DNA of 46,829 bases from Planctomycetaceae bacterium (GCA_023260695.1 JALQUR010000588.1:1-46829), one strand, 5' to 3'; positions 1-10,127 are shown, counted from the first letter of the stretch. Program-made: numbers and translations. Notes: generated from the letters alone by a model not told the origin.

Positions 1-626
1 AGCAAATTTTCCGCGATGTCAGGTCCGTGATGGGGGGCTCCGAGCGGTTGCAGGTGGTGTGCTTCGGCGTAGAGACGACCGCCGGGGAGCGTCAGTTGCG
101 TGTCGCAGATCTGGCAGCGGTATTCGTGCAGTTCTTTCACAAGACGAGCCAGCGTGGAATCGCGGATGAGACGGGTGACCATCGTTGTTGTACGTCCCGG
201 TGGCGACGCGACATCGGCGACGATTGGCAGGGACGCTATCGTGGGACTGGCAGTCACCCAGCCAAGTTGTTCGAGTGCAGTGGCGACTTCCTCGTGCATT
301 TCCCAGTGAAAGCCGGTGGGCAGTGAATATCCGACGGACCAGACCGACCACCAGCGGTGCGTATCATCGGGGCGCAGATCCGGCTGGAATCCTGTCACAT
401 CGCAGAAGAGGTGGCCGAGGCGACCGTACTGTGCATTCACCGCGGGTCGTCCGCCGGGGACCTTCGCCAGTTCCGCAAGCTGGGGTGAAGTGACCATGCG
501 ATACGGTGCCGCATACTGCGCCGCCAGCAACCGCCGCTGCAAATCCGTCACACGAGTCCCCAGTGCCGTGAGACCAGCGACGTAGTCCTCAGGTTGTGGA
601 ACGGCGTGAAGGCGATAGATTTGCAT
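1..626 (-). CDS. HNH endonuclease, 3' end cut by window edge
   Basis: The frame opens at an ATG (624-626) preceded by TAAGGAG at 634-640 and stays open to the left edge, so about 208 codons are visible and the C-terminus is missing. The first ~150 residues form a domain I associate with a group of bacterial HNH proteins (pattern TDLQRRLLAAQYAAP, then NAQYGRLGHLFCD). The nuclease core follows: CQIC with Cys171 and Cys174, then the AEAHHLQPLG segment with the HH pair, then an ENL segment holding the expected Asn. HNH nucleases of this kind cut double-stranded DNA with a single metal ion. It lies on the same strand downstream of the DISARM-like operon, separated by 150 bp from the zinc-ribbon gene. 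It could be an effector of that operon or an independent gene; the sequence does not decide. Confidence 0.8.
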   Translation of the reverse strand, partial: MQIYRLHAVPQPEDYVAGLTALGTRVTDLQRRLLAAQYAAPYRMVTSPQLAELAKVPGGRPAVNAQYGRLGHLFCDVTGFQPDLRPDDTHRWWSVWSVGYSLPTGFHWEMHEEVATALEQLGWVTASPTIASLPIVADVASPPGRTTTMVTRLIRDSTLARLVKELHEYRCQICDTQLTLPGGRLYAEAHHLQPLGAPHHGPDIAENL

Positions 627-776
627 GACAATTCTCCTTACTCATCGCCATCGCCGTGGATGAGATCGTTCCTGGATTCTGGTAGACCGAAGCGCTACTC
701 GCACAACGCAAACAGCAGAACGCTGTTGTCACAGTTCAGCAAACTGCAAACGAGGATGCCGGTGTTTTGTGTACAT

Positions 777-1130
777 CTACCTGCTGCTTTTTTTTCTACT
801 TGCCGCGCATTCCACACTGCAGAATATCTGATTTGCCGTTGACTGTGAGAAATCAGCGCCACACGTCCGACACTGGCTCGCCGGCCGTCTCCACATCGGA
901 GTACACCGTGCAATTCGACTGCAACGCTTCGTGCAGAACTCCGCTGTATGCTCTCCTGAATCGAATTCCTTCCCGCAGACGCTACATTTCTTTGCTACGA
1001 AACCAGCCTCACGATTCGCTTCCACCTGGCAAAATCGGGAGCAATACCTCGTATCACGGCGATGCACGGGAATGACACCCAGACATATCTCACAAAGATT
1101 TGCAGCGTCCGTAGACGACAACTCAGACAT
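777..1130 (-). CDS. Small protein with three Cys4 zinc-ribbon repeats
   Basis: A 117-aa reading frame with twelve cysteines arranged as three similar units: CEIC...YCSRFC, CSVC...FCTKRC and CRTC...FCSVEC. Each unit is a CxxC followed about 15-20 residues later by CxxxC, as expected for a treble-clef or zinc-ribbon fold. The regular spacing across the whole frame is hard to explain by chance, so I take it as real although no family name is certain. Such proteins usually bind nucleic acid or act as small adaptors. Only a weak GAGGG lies upstream of the ATG. It starts 184 bp after the RelE-UvrD helicase on the same strand and may be the last or an accessory member of that operon. Confidence 0.6.
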   Translation of the reverse strand: MSELSSTDAANLCEICLGVIPVHRRDTRYCSRFCQVEANREAGFVAKKCSVCGKEFDSGEHTAEFCTKRCSRIARCTPMWRRPASQCRTCGADFSQSTANQIFCSVECAASRKKSSR

Positions 1131-1314
1131 TCACGTCGTCCCTCAAAGCTGATCCGCGACTTATCAGAGTCTGGAGTACCCGAGAGTTTACAGACACCTC
1201 GGAGACAGAGCGACATCGTCAATAATGTTCGCGAACAAAGATCGTTGGGACGATCAGGGCAGGCTCATAACAACAACCTCGCCGTCGTTGAGTTCGCCGC
1301 TGACTCCGCCGACG

Positions 1315-3387
1315 CTACTTCGCGACCGTTACCAGCAACTGTTCTCTTGCCCGAGTGGCGGCGACGTAGCGTTCACAACGGTCCTTCAGTGGTGAGTCCT
1401 CAAGCTGATTCATCGCATCTTCTGCGTCTGCACAGGCGATCGCCACGGCACGAAATTCAAGGCCTTTAATTCTTTTCATCGTGCCCACTCGAATCCCGGA
1501 TTCGCTGGCGCCAGGGTCCTCTTCGCGTGCCCGCAGTTCATAGACGCCGATCCCCGCGGCAGTGAGTGCCGTGACAACCTCGGGTTTCCATGGCGTCACG
1601 CAGATCTCATGTGTCGCCAGTCCTCGGTCCTGAAGTTCCTGAACCCATTGAACGATCGCCTGTGACTCTTCTTTACCATCAGCACAAGGTACCACCGCCG
1701 GTTCAGGACCGGAGAACACAGAATGATCGCCCACGGTCGACGCTACACCTTCGTCCAGGTCGTCAATCTCTACTCCCCTGAGAATGCCCTGCGCAAACTG
1801 CCGGATCTGCTCACTGGTGCGGTAGTTGACTTTTAGACGGCTGGAACGCCCCCTGATGTCAATTCCCGCTCGACTCATCGGAATCCTTGTCCTGTAAATT
1901 CGTTGATGGCCGTCCCCGACCGTGCACAATGGATCACGGGCATCTTCATCCGCAGGACTGAGTGCACGAATCAGGCGTAATGCCTCCAGACTGAAGTCCT
2001 GCACCTCGTCCACCAGCACATGCGCAAACTCGCGGGTACTCTTCTGCTCCACAGACAATCGAGCTTCGTGGACGGCACCTTCAAAGGTGAGCAGGTTTCG
2101 CTTCTTCAGCCCGCGCTGAAATGCTCGGAACACAGGCCAGGCAGTACGACGTTGCTGGCGACTGATCCTTGGGCGACCGGAGCGAACGGCAACCAGATAC
2201 GAGTCTTCCTCGGTAATCCCATTCGGATCAATGACCAGGTCGTACTCCGCCTGCATTTCTTCACGTGACATCGGCAATTCGTCGGAACATGTGACCCAGA
2301 CATCCTCCCAGATTTGTGCCAATTCAGAATCTTCTGCAATCCGCCCACGCCATCCCGCACGCAGACACAACGTTCGTGCCAGATAATGCAGATTGGTCAC
2401 CTCAAAACGATCGGCGACATCCGGGGCTAGTCGTTGTAAATGATGCTTGATCGTGATGGACAGGTTCGTTGTAAACGTTGTCACCAGTACCTTGCAGGCC
2501 GGGTCTTCCAGCCTTCGAGCCAGATGTGCGGCGCGATGCATCAACGCGACGGTCTTCCCTGTTCCTGCGGCTCCGGTGATATTCATGGCTCCGAAGGTCT
2601 GCCGAGTAACCAGCTTGCGCTGCGCCGGATGCAGGAAGATTCGCCATTCCTCCAGACTTCCTGCGAGGATCTGCTTCAACGCATCCTGTCCATCAACCAG
2701 CACCAGGTCGCGACCCGATGTCTCCGCAATCCGTGAGAAGTCACCCGGATCCAGTGGCTCATTCAGAACTGGACGCTCATCCTGAGCAAACATATCCACG
2801 ATGGCTTCGTCCAGTGGCATTCCCGCAGCCAGACCGTACAGCACATCGCGACAGTCGGGTGGCAAATAGTCAATCAACGCAGTCAACGCCTCATCTGACT
2901 GGATCGAACGCACTGCTGGAATCAGTGGCCTTGGCACCCCGGCTGCAAATAATTCGTCATCCGAAAATGCTGCCAGCGGGTATTGGGCTTTCAACTTCGC
3001 CTTTGACCTTGCTTCAGGCACTTTTCCCTTTGTTGCAGACTCCACCTCGACCGTGTCAAACACTTGAAATACACCAGTACCCGCATGCACCTCAAAACGC
3101 TTATTGCGGGCCCAGTCGTAGGCCCTGTCATGCGCATCAATGTGCACAAGCAGATATGTGTCACCCTTTTCAGGGGCAATGACGATTGCCCGGTACCCGT
3201 CAGGAAACTTGCGAACCCCCCGCACCTTGGCATCAAGCATGTCACCGGTCAGCGCATGCAACCCAATTGCCGGCGAATGCGGATCCGCCTGAAACTCATC
3301 AATCAGGCTGTAGACTCGTTTTTGCACCTTGCTCGGGAGTCGATTGAAATTCTTCAGGATGTCTCTGTGGATGAATAGTTTTGCCAT
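1315..3387 (-). CDS. UvrD/Rep-type SF1 helicase with N-terminal RelE/ParE-like domain
   Basis: Protein of 690 aa. Residues 1-100 look like a RelE/ParE-superfamily domain (KVRGVRKFPDGYRAIV near 54-69, then VHIDAHDRAYDWA near 81-93). The rest is an SF1 helicase: Walker A GAAGTGKT at 272-279, Walker B VLVDEVQDFS near 455, GDGHQRIY, and motif VI VAATRARE close to the C-terminus. SF1 helicases of this class move 3' to 5' on DNA; RelE-like domains cleave mRNA or bind ribosomes, but some fused copies have lost activity. The frame is open further upstream. I chose the ATG at 3387 because GGGAGGGAAG lies just before it and it sits 2 nt after the stop of the DUF1998 helicase, implying translational coupling. 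The role is inferred to be antiphage, by operon context. Confidence 0.85.
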   Translation of the reverse strand: MAKLFIHRDILKNFNRLPSKVQKRVYSLIDEFQADPHSPAIGLHALTGDMLDAKVRGVRKFPDGYRAIVIAPEKGDTYLLVHIDAHDRAYDWARNKRFEVHAGTGVFQVFDTVEVESATKGKVPEARSKAKLKAQYPLAAFSDDELFAAGVPRPLIPAVRSIQSDEALTALIDYLPPDCRDVLYGLAAGMPLDEAIVDMFAQDERPVLNEPLDPGDFSRIAETSGRDLVLVDGQDALKQILAGSLEEWRIFLHPAQRKLVTRQTFGAMNITGAAGTGKTVALMHRAAHLARRLEDPACKVLVTTFTTNLSITIKHHLQRLAPDVADRFEVTNLHYLARTLCLRAGWRGRIAEDSELAQIWEDVWVTCSDELPMSREEMQAEYDLVIDPNGITEEDSYLVAVRSGRPRISRQQRRTAWPVFRAFQRGLKKRNLLTFEGAVHEARLSVEQKSTREFAHVLVDEVQDFSLEALRLIRALSPADEDARDPLCTVGDGHQRIYRTRIPMSRAGIDIRGRSSRLKVNYRTSEQIRQFAQGILRGVEIDDLDEGVASTVGDHSVFSGPEPAVVPCADGKEESQAIVQWVQELQDRGLATHEICVTPWKPEVVTALTAAGIGVYELRAREEDPGASESGIRVGTMKRIKGLEFRAVAIACADAEDAMNQLEDSPLKDRCERYVAATRAREQLLVTVAK

Positions 3388-3389
3388 CT

Positions 3390-6300
3390 TCACTTCCCTC
3401 CCACGCCGCTGCGGATCAGATCCGCCAGGTACTCTGTCCCGCGGGCCTGTACATCGTCGGGTATCACAACCTTCCAGCCCAGATTCTGCCACGAGCGGGC
3501 AAATCCCGTCTGATCTCCTGCCAGCAGTGCCACCGGCGGTGCACACTCCGGCCACGCCAGCTCAGCAAAGGCATCGTCATCAATCTGTTCATTAAAATAC
3601 TCCACCTGTGGTACAGGCAGGTCCAGCCGTGAAAGTTGTTCTGCGCAGGATCGCAGGCCACTCAGCACATTCACCAGCACTTCGGCCCATTCATCGTTGA
3701 CCTGCACATTGGCTTCCAACGGAATTTCAGGCGCTGTGACGCCACATTCCCTGGACGTCCAGAAGCGGAAATTCTCGAGAAACTGATACAGGTTCAGACA
3801 CGACAGGAATCGTCGCCATCGTTCAGGAAAATCGCTGCCGGTGATCTCGTCATCCCGGTCACCGAGTCTCGCCACCACTATTCCCTGACTGAGTCGATTG
3901 CTGACCGCGTCGGAGATCTTCATATAGCTGATGACGTCCTGAGTCAGACTTGCTCGATCATTGTGCACCCAGTCTCCGTCATCGTCAGCAGTCACAGCCG
4001 GCATTGCGGCCCCTGTGCGCCACACATCCAGCGCTGCCCGTAACGCATGCCCGGATTCCATCCGCTTGCTGGCCAGTGACTGCAACGTAAAGAACGCCGC
4101 AAAACTGGACAACTGTGTCCAGCCGGCTGCGTGCGGCACAGTCAGGAAGGCCTTGAGTTGCGTCAGACCATTTCCCACCAGCATCTTCGCTTCCGGGACC
4201 AGTTCACCACCTGCACGTTTGGCGGCCGCAAAACGCTGCAACATCTGCAGAACAATCTGGTCACACACCATGACGTGCTCAGCCGTCTCTGTAGTCAGAT
4301 CATCCCACGTCACACTCCAGACGTAGTACTTGCCGCTGTCCAGAATTGCGCGGCGTTTGTTAAAGTCATCCGCAAGCCGATTATTCGGATGGCAGTGGTA
4401 CTGAAAGCCGTCGGTAAAAATCGCAATCGAACGAATCTTCTCATCGTCTGTTCGCAGAATGAAATCCGGCTGGCTTTTCACTGAAACGCCCTGCGCCGTT
4501 CCCAGGGTGGGCTGCAATTCCAGTTCCCAGAGCCGTTCAGCCCCGGGCAATTGAAACCGGAAACCATGATTGCCGCGAATTACGGTCTGTTCCCATGTTC
4601 CTTTCCTGCCGGTAACAAATGACTCCAGCACATCGACGAACTTCTTTTCCAGCATGCTGCCAAACAGAGAATTGGGCTTGATCGTGGCCAGCTCCCGCGA
4701 CGCCACTCGCTTTTCTCCCGATGCGATGAGCTTGTTCAGCAACAGGATGCCTCGTTCGCGGCTGATGGTGTCACTCTTGTATTGCAGGTGATACGTGCGG
4801 ATGCAGCGGTAGCAACCATCCGTCTCAGACCGATCCGGGTCCTGATGCAGCTTCCGGCACACGCATGATTCCAGTGCATTGCGAGCCAGACGCAATACCT
4901 CCATCACCCCCTCACCATCGCGTCCCTGTCCATCCCGTTCCTGGAACAGGGTCTTCAGATAGCCCGTTCCACCGGGGACAGCATCCATGAGCACAACGTA
5001 ATAGCGATTCATGCCTGTTGCCGGATCAGGCATAATCTGTGGTGATACAGCCAGGTGAGCCGGGTTGCCCTCAAACCGCAATCGCAGACCCAGATGAATA
5101 CTGGCTGTCAGCGTGTCAATGTCCTCGTCATCGGCCAGTGGCAGCAGCAGGCGAATTGCCTCGGACTTGAGCTCACGGTACAGATAGACGGGCTCCCAGC
5201 GATACGGCTGCTCATTGCGTTTTTCTGCGCGGCGCTTTTCATTAGCCCGGCGGCGGCTGCAGCTGCGGCGATGCCGCACATCGTCCGGTGACGTCGATGG
5301 TGGGCAGACCACACCGCAGTCTCGGCAGACACGAAAGCCCTCTTCCGGAGCTTCCTGATCCACGCCGAAGGCCACAACGCCCTTTTCACCCTGATAACCG
5401 ACGTTGACCTCACGCATCACCACCGACGCGAAGTACTCGATCCCGAACGGCAATGTCTCATCAACAACAGCACCGGAGGGAGCTTCCTGAGTCAGATCAA
5501 AACTGCGCACCGTCTGGTAGTGCTGTCGATCGCGCTCATCACTGCGGTCCCCCGACAAACTCTCGTAATGCTCCATATAGGAAAGGGACTGCGACCGGGA
5601 AAACTCCACGAACCGTCGTTGCTGCCCGCGATCCAGCTGTGAACGCGAATCCCCATCATGGCCACACTGCGGACAGGCCGGCTGAGATTCCGGAAGTTCC
5701 AGTTCTTCCTTTCTCCGCATATGCCCGCAGGCACCGCAGATTGCCCACGTAAAGATCAGTGGGTCCTGAGGGTTTCCAATCGCGATCTGCTGAATATCAA
5801 AGATGCGGCTGTGCGTATAGAAGTGATTGGCAGGTGCCAGCTCTTTCAGGGCCACACCCGCGGGCCTCGTCAGCTCAATCGGTTTATGCTCCTGATCAGC
5901 CCGGCGATGCTTGTTGTAGATGGCCCCGTAAAAACGAACACCCCGCTCCGGAAATGCGTAATTCGGCAGCAGCCCATTATCAGTCAGAATCTCCAGCGCG
6001 GTCGTCCTGGCCAGACTCTGTAGTCGTCCCCCCAGAATCCGCAATTCCTGTTCAATCTCTGCCCGCGTCTCCTTTTCCTCGTCGTCCAGTTTCGACAGCT
6101 GACTCCGCAGTCGATTTCGCGAGTTTTCCAGATCCCGCAACATGCGTGAATACTCGTTCGTTGCCTGATGGATTCGCTGAACCAGCAATTCGGCCGCTGT
6201 CTCTGACAGGAATCGATCGCGTGTATCTGCAGCAACATCCCGCTGGAAACGGCGTAAGAATCGCGTCCGAAGTTCTGCCTCTTCCTTAGTCATCCATTCC

Positions 6301-9300
6301 AGAAAGCGAGGAATGTTGCCCTCGGGACGAGACAGATCGTCCGCCAGCTGCCGTCCGGACGCCGGTAGCTCCTGCAGGTTCCCGCTGCTGGTGGCCGTAT
6401 CAAACCCGTAGGCCAGGTATTGCCGCACCAATACCGCCGAAGCATCCAGCCAGCATCCCGGTGGATCCACCCTTCCACGCAGCATCTCCGCCGGGCGACC
6501 GAAAAAGAACAGGTCGTGCGGACGCTGATTTACCACGGAGACAATCAGCGCCGTGCCGGTTGACCGGCCAGCACGACCGATTCGCTGCAGGTAACTGGCC
6601 GTATTGGGCGGAATTGAGCACAGCATGGTACTGGACAGATCACCGATATCGATCCCCATCTCCAGCGTGCTGGTACAGGTCAGTACGTTGGCTGAGTCGG
6701 CGTGCTCATTCCGTGAGAATTCCTGCTCCAGCCGCTCACGGTCTTCCGTTGCCAGCAGCCCGGTATGCTCGCTGGCCACCACGCGGCGCAAAGCTCCCTT
6801 CCGATAGCGATTCTGGTAATACAGCTGCCGAGCAGAATAATCTCCGGGGGAATAGGTCCCTGCACTGGAATAATATTCCCAGCTGCAGCCGCCCACCCAG
6901 TACTCTGCTTCGGCACTGGGACGAACAATCGACTTCCCCGTATCACTACAGACCAGATTCACGCGGTCTGACGTCAGGAATGCGGCGGCAGCGGAAATTG
7001 CATAATACGTCTTCGGTCCATCCTGACGCATGCGTACGAACAGCCCCGACTCCGTCCCGCAGACCAGCAGAGCCGCGATCAGGTCCAGCAGACTCTGCTC
7101 TTCGATATTGCGGACTTCCAGTGCGCGCCGCGACCAGACCAGATGCCACGGCACGCGACCGCCACGCGTGACTGCCAGCACATGGTCATGCTGACCTGTG
7201 GACTGAGTCACCATCAGATGCGGCTTGTAGCGACCGCCGCCCGGATACGTTTCTCGTCCCGGAAGCGTGCGACCAAAGGGATACTTCCCCCAAAATCCAT
7301 TGCTGGCATAACTGTCCAGATACGGATGTGCGACCGCACCACGCAGCCGTCCGCGGTGCAGAAATCCATACAGCCACAACCGCAGCTGCCGCTCTGTCAG
7401 ATCAGCAAACGTCGGGTCAATGCCCGGAATACGATCACGGAGGCGTTTGAGCGTGGCTGCGATCCGGCCTTCATCCCATGCCACACAGGAACTGCCGGCC
7501 GGCTCCATTGTACGACCATGAGTCTGCATCAGCCCGAACTCACTGATCGCTTCCCACGTCAGCCGTTGCACAATCTCGGCTCGCAACTGCTTCGGCGGCT
7601 GCTGAACCGAAGCATCATTGCGATACCTCACGAAGTCAGAGTACTCATGCAGGTCCGGTGGCATCAGCGATGCAATCGCTTCACGCACCGCACCACGCCA
7701 GCCGGGACGCGGCTCTGACCACCAGCTCAGCAGCGCATCGCCTGCGTCACTCAGACGAATTCCCGCTTCACCGGCATCATCAATCACATGCTGCAATGCC
7801 GTGCGAAATGTGAACTGGTAGGTGCGGGATGAAAAGAACCCGGCACGATGCGACGCATCCTGAACACTGTCCGTGAATGCCAGCAGCTTGGGGTCGTTGT
7901 TCAGGACCGACCCGAACAGTTCGTCTATCGCCACACTGGACAAAGTCGCTGACTGACTTCCGATAAAAAACACGCCTTCCCGCGACTGACAGTTGGGACA
8001 TCCCTGGTGCCCCACTTCATTCTGTCGCTCATCCGTGCGTGTCTCCTGATTTACCTTGACGCGAAAACGCTTCGGATCATTACTGACCGGGCACGGTCCA
8101 TCTTCCTGCCGCAGTACCAGTTGCTTCGGGCACAGGTACCAGTCGGTAAAGCCCATGGTCTGCTGCTGGTCCCCGCCCGTTCCACGGGTGCCCGCAACCA
8201 CCCCGTCGCCGACAGTCGATAAAGCCCCCGCAGCATCTGCATCGGACCAAGGGGAAAACACCACCAGATGAGGACTGCGTTGCCCCTTGTAGCCGAACCA
8301 GGCACGATAAACCTGACTCGGGTCATCCACCAGCTGGAATCCATTGACTCCCTTCGCCTGAATGAGTGTTTCGGTTGATGGATCCGCCAGACCAACCCAG
8401 CCACTCTCACCGCATTCACTGCAATGAAATACCGGCAGGCTGGGGAACTCCTGATGCGGTTCATCAAGCCACGTGAACACCGGTTGTTCCAGCACGGTTC
8501 GCCCCAGACGTCGCAACTCGCGAATCCAGAGCTGGACCTGAGTTGGGACAAGCGGAAAAGCGTACTCGCTGCGAATCTCCTTCGCCTGAGCCACCAGTGC
8601 GAACAATGAAGCGACCACGACAGAGCGATCATCGAATCGAGCAATCTCTTTCAGTGCGGGGTCATCACGCACCAGTTGCTCCACCAGTCCCTGCCAGGTC
8701 AACGGGCCACCATGACCGGAATCGGCTCGATCAAAAATGGTGAGCAGAAACCGAAACAGCTCCTGTTGTTTCAGCCAGTTGCCAAGCGCAACGGACCACT
8801 CCTGAATTGCTGCATCGAGATCTTCCGATTCGTCCGCATCGTCTGCTGACAATTCCTGCTGAAAGACTGGCCCGCCCCATGCAGCAGACTGGCGAATTGC
8901 ATATTGCAGCGCGTCTTCGTCCCCCAGCGGATGACACACAGCCGGATCCGGCAATGGCGTCTCCTGCGGATCCGGTGCGATCATTTCCTCAACGGTCAGC
9001 CGGTCTTCGCCAATGACCGCCTCAGAGAGAATCTGCTCTTCAAACAGCGTACTGGCGAAGCGTGCCAGTCGATCGGATCCGGTTTCAGCGGCATCCAGTC
9101 GTTCATCACCCCCGGCAGTGCGATCACGTGCCGGTTCGCGGTCATCCAGCGTGGCACTGGTACCGACCATACACAGGTTTCCGGGGGCAATCTGCAGACG
9201 TTCCTTCAGCCGCCGGATCAGGCAGGCCACATCCGCCCCCTGAGCGCCGTCGTAGGTATGCAGTTCGTCCAGCACCAGATACCTGAGCGGCTGCGTGAAA

Positions 9301-10016
9301 TCCGTCTGCCCAGGAAAGGGCGAATTGAATCGCCAGAGCGGCTGATCCTGCGGTCGCAGCAGCAGGTAGTCCAGCATTTTGTAGTTGGTGAGCAGGATGT
9401 CGGGGGGCTGTTCCTGCTGCACAGCATGATTGCTGATGCCATGGGTTTCGCCCATGGCTTTTGTGCCACTGTCCGCAGAAGCACCGGGATCAGACGGATC
9501 ATAGCGGCCTGTGTAGTTGCCGACACGGATTCCCGCCTGACGCAGTTCGGGGGTGCGGAAGATGGTTTTGGCAAAGCGTTTTTCCTGATCGGCGGCAAGG
9601 GCATTCATGGGATACAGGATGATTGCCTTGATGCCATCCTGTCCCTGTTTGCGTGCACGCAGAACATGATCCAGGATCGGGAACAGGAAGCATTCTGTTT
9701 TTCCGCTGCCAGTCCCGGTGGTCACGATCGTGGGACGCGGCTGCTGGCCCTGGCTGGTGAGTCTTCGCCACGACCTGTTCTGGTGTTTGAACGGGTGGAA
9801 AGAGACATCGAACTCGAACGGAACGGTTTCATCTTTGGAGGCAGGGCGGAACGGACGCCGCAGTTGCACCCACGGCCCCTTGAACAGACCGTTTTCCGGG
9901 TCCGTCAGAAACCGTTCAAACGCCGCCTCCACAGACTTCTCACGGAAATCGAACGTGGACTGAAGGTAGAACAGCACCTGAGTGCGGATGTTGTCGGCAA
10001 GGTGAGCTGGAAGCAT
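3390..10016 (-). CDS. Giant SF2 helicase with DUF1998 region and degenerate VSR-like nuclease tail
   Basis: Protein of 2208 aa. The N-terminal half is an SF2 DExH helicase: Walker A TGTGSGKTE at 100-108, DELH at 250-253, SAT at 287-289, and motif VI QRIGRAGR near 1143-1150. A coiled stretch and Cys4 clusters (CGAC...CPQC and CRDC) follow, then a DUF1998-type region ending in a cysteine set (CVC...CYRC near 1713-1736). Residues ~1800-1885 resemble a DUF559/VSR endonuclease fold (PDF near 1849, IAIFTDGFQYH near 1864), but the usual glutamate is a phenylalanine. The chain combines what DISARM splits into DrmA (helicase) and DrmB (DUF1998); DruE has a similar plan. No Shine-Dalgarno sequence is visible before its ATG, unlike the duplicated copy at 15757. 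It is translationally coupled to the UvrD gene downstream. Confidence 0.85.
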   Translation of the reverse strand: MLPAHLADNIRTQVLFYLQSTFDFREKSVEAAFERFLTDPENGLFKGPWVQLRRPFRPASKDETVPFEFDVSFHPFKHQNRSWRRLTSQGQQPRPTIVTTGTGSGKTECFLFPILDHVLRARKQGQDGIKAIILYPMNALAADQEKRFAKTIFRTPELRQAGIRVGNYTGRYDPSDPGASADSGTKAMGETHGISNHAVQQEQPPDILLTNYKMLDYLLLRPQDQPLWRFNSPFPGQTDFTQPLRYLVLDELHTYDGAQGADVACLIRRLKERLQIAPGNLCMVGTSATLDDREPARDRTAGGDERLDAAETGSDRLARFASTLFEEQILSEAVIGEDRLTVEEMIAPDPQETPLPDPAVCHPLGDEDALQYAIRQSAAWGGPVFQQELSADDADESEDLDAAIQEWSVALGNWLKQQELFRFLLTIFDRADSGHGGPLTWQGLVEQLVRDDPALKEIARFDDRSVVVASLFALVAQAKEIRSEYAFPLVPTQVQLWIRELRRLGRTVLEQPVFTWLDEPHQEFPSLPVFHCSECGESGWVGLADPSTETLIQAKGVNGFQLVDDPSQVYRAWFGYKGQRSPHLVVFSPWSDADAAGALSTVGDGVVAGTRGTGGDQQQTMGFTDWYLCPKQLVLRQEDGPCPVSNDPKRFRVKVNQETRTDERQNEVGHQGCPNCQSREGVFFIGSQSATLSSVAIDELFGSVLNNDPKLLAFTDSVQDASHRAGFFSSRTYQFTFRTALQHVIDDAGEAGIRLSDAGDALLSWWSEPRPGWRGAVREAIASLMPPDLHEYSDFVRYRNDASVQQPPKQLRAEIVQRLTWEAISEFGLMQTHGRTMEPAGSSCVAWDEGRIAATLKRLRDRIPGIDPTFADLTERQLRLWLYGFLHRGRLRGAVAHPYLDSYASNGFWGKYPFGRTLPGRETYPGGGRYKPHLMVTQSTGQHDHVLAVTRGGRVPWHLVWSRRALEVRNIEEQSLLDLIAALLVCGTESGLFVRMRQDGPKTYYAISAAAAFLTSDRVNLVCSDTGKSIVRPSAEAEYWVGGCSWEYYSSAGTYSPGDYSARQLYYQNRYRKGALRRVVASEHTGLLATEDRERLEQEFSRNEHADSANVLTCTSTLEMGIDIGDLSSTMLCSIPPNTASYLQRIGRAGRSTGTALIVSVVNQRPHDLFFFGRPAEMLRGRVDPPGCWLDASAVLVRQYLAYGFDTATSSGNLQELPASGRQLADDLSRPEGNIPRFLEWMTKEEAELRTRFLRRFQRDVAADTRDRFLSETAAELLVQRIHQATNEYSRMLRDLENSRNRLRSQLSKLDDEEKETRAEIEQELRILGGRLQSLARTTALEILTDNGLLPNYAFPERGVRFYGAIYNKHRRADQEHKPIELTRPAGVALKELAPANHFYTHSRIFDIQQIAIGNPQDPLIFTWAICGACGHMRRKEELELPESQPACPQCGHDGDSRSQLDRGQQRRFVEFSRSQSLSYMEHYESLSGDRSDERDRQHYQTVRSFDLTQEAPSGAVVDETLPFGIEYFASVVMREVNVGYQGEKGVVAFGVDQEAPEEGFRVCRDCGVVCPPSTSPDDVRHRRSCSRRRANEKRRAEKRNEQPYRWEPVYLYRELKSEAIRLLLPLADDEDIDTLTASIHLGLRLRFEGNPAHLAVSPQIMPDPATGMNRYYVVLMDAVPGGTGYLKTLFQERDGQGRDGEGVMEVLRLARNALESCVCRKLHQDPDRSETDGCYRCIRTYHLQYKSDTISRERGILLLNKLIASGEKRVASRELATIKPNSLFGSMLEKKFVDVLESFVTGRKGTWEQTVIRGNHGFRFQLPGAERLWELELQPTLGTAQGVSVKSQPDFILRTDDEKIRSIAIFTDGFQYHCHPNNRLADDFNKRRAILDSGKYYVWSVTWDDLTTETAEHVMVCDQIVLQMLQRFAAAKRAGGELVPEAKMLVGNGLTQLKAFLTVPHAAGWTQLSSFAAFFTLQSLASKRMESGHALRAALDVWRTGAAMPAVTADDDGDWVHNDRASLTQDVISYMKISDAVSNRLSQGIVVARLGDRDDEITGSDFPERWRRFLSCLNLYQFLENFRFWTSRECGVTAPEIPLEANVQVNDEWAEVLVNVLSGLRSCAEQLSRLDLPVPQVEYFNEQIDDDAFAELAWPECAPPVALLAGDQTGFARSWQNLGWKVVIPDDVQARGTEYLADLIRSGVGGK
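9844..10016. repeat. 173-bp direct repeat, inner copy (start of intact helicase gene)
   Basis: Matches 15585-15757 in the same orientation over 173 bp with five differences. Both copies end exactly at the helicase ATG. All five differences fall on third codon positions and are synonymous (codons 3, 6, 10, 18 and 23). The seven bases just outside the repeat at 9837-9843 are GGAGGCA. Confidence 0.97.
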
Positions 10017-10127
10017 TGGGAAAACAGAAGAGGATTCAGGAAACGTGGAGCCACGACGTGGTCACTGCACTTTATCAAAGCTCCCGAGACACGGAAATCT
10101 ACAGTTATCCTGCCATGCTTCTATCGC

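Noticed and set aside
711-727. AACAGC/GCTGTT hairpin after the zinc-ribbon gene as a terminator
   Set aside because: The stem is only 6 bp and no T-run follows on the minus strand.
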